A DNA stretch of 64,000 nt from Pikeienuella piscinae. Lineage in GTDB: Bacteria; Pseudomonadota; Alphaproteobacteria; Rhodobacterales; Rhodobacteraceae. The position numbers and the translations under genes were made by a program. The notes under the pieces were generated by a model. It ran no database searches. It was not told the origin of the DNA and was given only the letters and a program-made list of their open reading frames with translations. The DNA lies in the NCBI RefSeq assembly GCF_011044155.1, contig NZ_CP049056.1, forward strand, positions 2,728,001-2,792,000, in the 5' to 3' direction. Below are positions 62,728-64,000 of the stretch, piece by piece (position 1 is the first letter of the stretch; each line of letters begins with the position of its first letter).

Positions 62728-64000
62728 ATGACGCATGACTATACCGGGCCTGATCTTTGCGCCCTGACGGCGACCGAAGCGGTCGAAAAGCTGGAGAAAG
62801 GCGAAATCTCGCCGCTGGAGATGATCGACGCGGCGCTGGCGCGCATCGAGGCGGTCGAGCCGGCGATCAACGCCATGCCGACAATCTGCGCGGAGCGGGC
62901 GCGGGAGAAGGCGAAGGCGCTGAAGCGGGGCGATGAGGCTGTCTGGCTCGCCGGATTGCCGGTCGCCATCAAGGATCTGACTCCGGTCGAAGGGGTCCGG
63001 ACGACCTGGGGCACGAAAGCGCTGGCGGATTTCGTCCCGGAAGAAAGCGATCCGATGGTCGAAACGCTGGAGGCGCGCGGCGCCGTGGTTCTTGGCAAGT
63101 CGAACACGCCGGAAATGGGTGCGGGCGCCAACACCTTCAACGAGGTTTTCGGGCGGACGCGCAATCCCTGGAACACCCGCCTCAACCCGGCCGGCTCATC
63201 CGGGGGCGCGGCGGCGGCGCTGGCGACGGGCGAGGTCTGGCTGGCGAACGGCTCTGATGTCGGGGGCAGCCTCAGAACTCCCGCGGCCTATTGCGGCGTC
63301 GTCGGCATGCGCCCGACGCCGGGACGGGCGAGCGGAGGCGGCCGGGATTACGCCTTTTCCGGCATGGGCGTGCAGGGGCCGATGGCCCGAACGGTCGAAG
63401 ATTGCGCGCTTTTCCTGGATGCGATGGCGGGAACCAACCCTTTTCAACCGCTGACCTTCGACGCTCCGGCGGTGAGCTTTCGGGAAACGTTCCGCCGCGC
63501 CGGGCCGCCGAAGCGCGTCGCCTTCTCCGCCGACTGGGGCGGCTTCGCGCCGGTGACGCGCGAGGTGCGCGACCTGATGGCGGCGGCGATGCGCCGGCTC
63601 GAAGGGCTCGGGACGGTCGTCGAGGAACGGGACCCGCCGACCGAAGACCTCGTCGAGACAAACCTCACGCTACGCGGCCTGATGATGGCGGCGGGCCCGG
63701 CGAACCTGCCTGAGGAGGTGCGCAAGCATTTCAAACGGACCCTCAGCGAGAATATCGAGCATGGGCTTTCGCTGACCGCCGCCGATATCGTCAAGGCGGA
63801 GCGGCGGCGTTCGGCGATGTTCCTGGAGATGGAGGTGCTGACGCGCGGTTTCGACGCGCTCGCCTGCCCGGTCGTCGGGCTGGCGCCGCTCGACTCCGAG
63901 GTCGAATATCCGCTGGAGGTCGATGGCGTGCCGACGCCGCACTACATGGACTGGCTGAAATTCGCCTTTCTCGCGACGACGCTCGGCCTGCCGGCGATCT
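62728..64000 (+). CDS. Amidase signature family protein (partial at window end)
   Basis: An amidase-signature hydrolase truncated by the window edge after about 424 codons. The catalytic Ser-cisSer-Lys triad is visible: the lysine in LPVAIKDLTPVE, and the serines in PAGSSGGAAAAL and GSDVGGSLRTPAAYCG. A start-type MTHDYTGPDLCALTA follows GGGAGG. It hydrolyses amides such as indoleacetamide, aryl amides or Glu-tRNA, and the substrate is unknown. The stop codon lies beyond the window. Confidence 0.93.
   Translation, partial: MTHDYTGPDLCALTATEAVEKLEKGEISPLEMIDAALARIEAVEPAINAMPTICAERAREKAKALKRGDEAVWLAGLPVAIKDLTPVEGVRTTWGTKALADFVPEESDPMVETLEARGAVVLGKSNTPEMGAGANTFNEVFGRTRNPWNTRLNPAGSSGGAAAALATGEVWLANGSDVGGSLRTPAAYCGVVGMRPTPGRASGGGRDYAFSGMGVQGPMARTVEDCALFLDAMAGTNPFQPLTFDAPAVSFRETFRRAGPPKRVAFSADWGGFAPVTREVRDLMAAAMRRLEGLGTVVEERDPPTEDLVETNLTLRGLMMAAGPANLPEEVRKHFKRTLSENIEHGLSLTAADIVKAERRRSAMFLEMEVLTRGFDALACPVVGLAPLDSEVEYPLEVDGVPTPHYMDWLKFAFLATTLGLPAI

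Noticed and set aside
1-64000. tRNA, rRNA, CRISPR, insertion sequence or prophage genes
   Set aside because: I looked for transposase, integrase and repeat-spacer patterns and for tRNA-like cloverleaf ends by eye. None was evident. A dedicated RNA-gene search would be needed to exclude a missed tRNA.

Overview
The window looks like the replication-origin region of an alphaproteobacterial chromosome, most like Rhodobacterales/Paracoccaceae. The support is the conserved minus-strand block rho-mnmE-mnmG-rsmG-parA-parB with hemE and hemJ beside it, the divergent ppsR-maf-aroE-coaE-dnaQ block, secB, fxsA and a Tim44/TimA-type gene next to it, a TrcR (DUF1013) cell-cycle regulator, and an exosortase-type VPLPA-CTERM protein. 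Most of the DNA is very GC-rich. The first ~6.5 kb and part of hemJ are visibly poorer in GC.

Layout. 0-9.7 kb (minus strand): parB, parA, rsmG, mnmG, mnmE, then qor on the plus strand, rho, hemJ and hemE. Two parS-type palindromes lie inside the 5' ends of rsmG and mnmG. 9.7-10.1 kb: a non-coding gap between hemE and ppsR, with clustered degenerate DnaA-box-like sites, is proposed as oriC. Genes on both sides point away from it. 10.1-13.6 kb (plus): ppsR, maf, aroE, coaE and dnaQ, a chain of start/stop overlaps. 13.6-18.4 kb: secB, fxsA, timA-like, smr, pyrD, a DUF952 gene and a beta-hydroxyacid-dehydrogenase-like gene.

18.4-24.2 kb (minus): a tightly packed six-gene operon. In transcription order it encodes an acetoacetate-decarboxylase-like protein, a small sorbitol/gluconate-dehydrogenase-type subunit, a GMC flavoprotein, a VioB-type ferritin-like protein, an SDR and a GST. 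I do not recognise its pathway, and it is the best candidate here for something undescribed. 24.3-31.4 kb: NYN-LOTUS protein, moaA, a lipoprotein, an acyl-CoA synthetase, an ADP-ribosylglycohydrolase, an MFS transporter and a small membrane protein. 31.4-38.8 kb: a two-part pyruvyltransferase-type surface-polysaccharide enzyme, a thioesterase, a histidine phosphatase, and a FAH-rmlC-rmlB-rmlD-rmlA operon for dTDP-L-rhamnose.

38.9-50.8 kb: an aromatic aminotransferase, a fadB/fadJ-type beta-oxidation enzyme, a DUF2189 membrane protein, nadE, an M3 peptidase, an OmpA lipoprotein with a clear terminator, a thioesterase and a HAD phosphatase. 50.8-64 kb: an MttB-family methyltransferase without pyrrolysine, the VPLPA-CTERM protein, TrcR, a secreted RNase T2, an acyl-CoA ligase, an IlvB-like TPP enzyme, AMP nucleosidase, a sulfotransferase-like protein, a solute-binding protein, an EamA exporter and an amidase cut by the window end.

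I see no tRNA, rRNA, CRISPR array, transposase, integrase or prophage gene. Start codons were chosen by eye from family length, Shine-Dalgarno matches and overlaps. Nothing was checked against a database.
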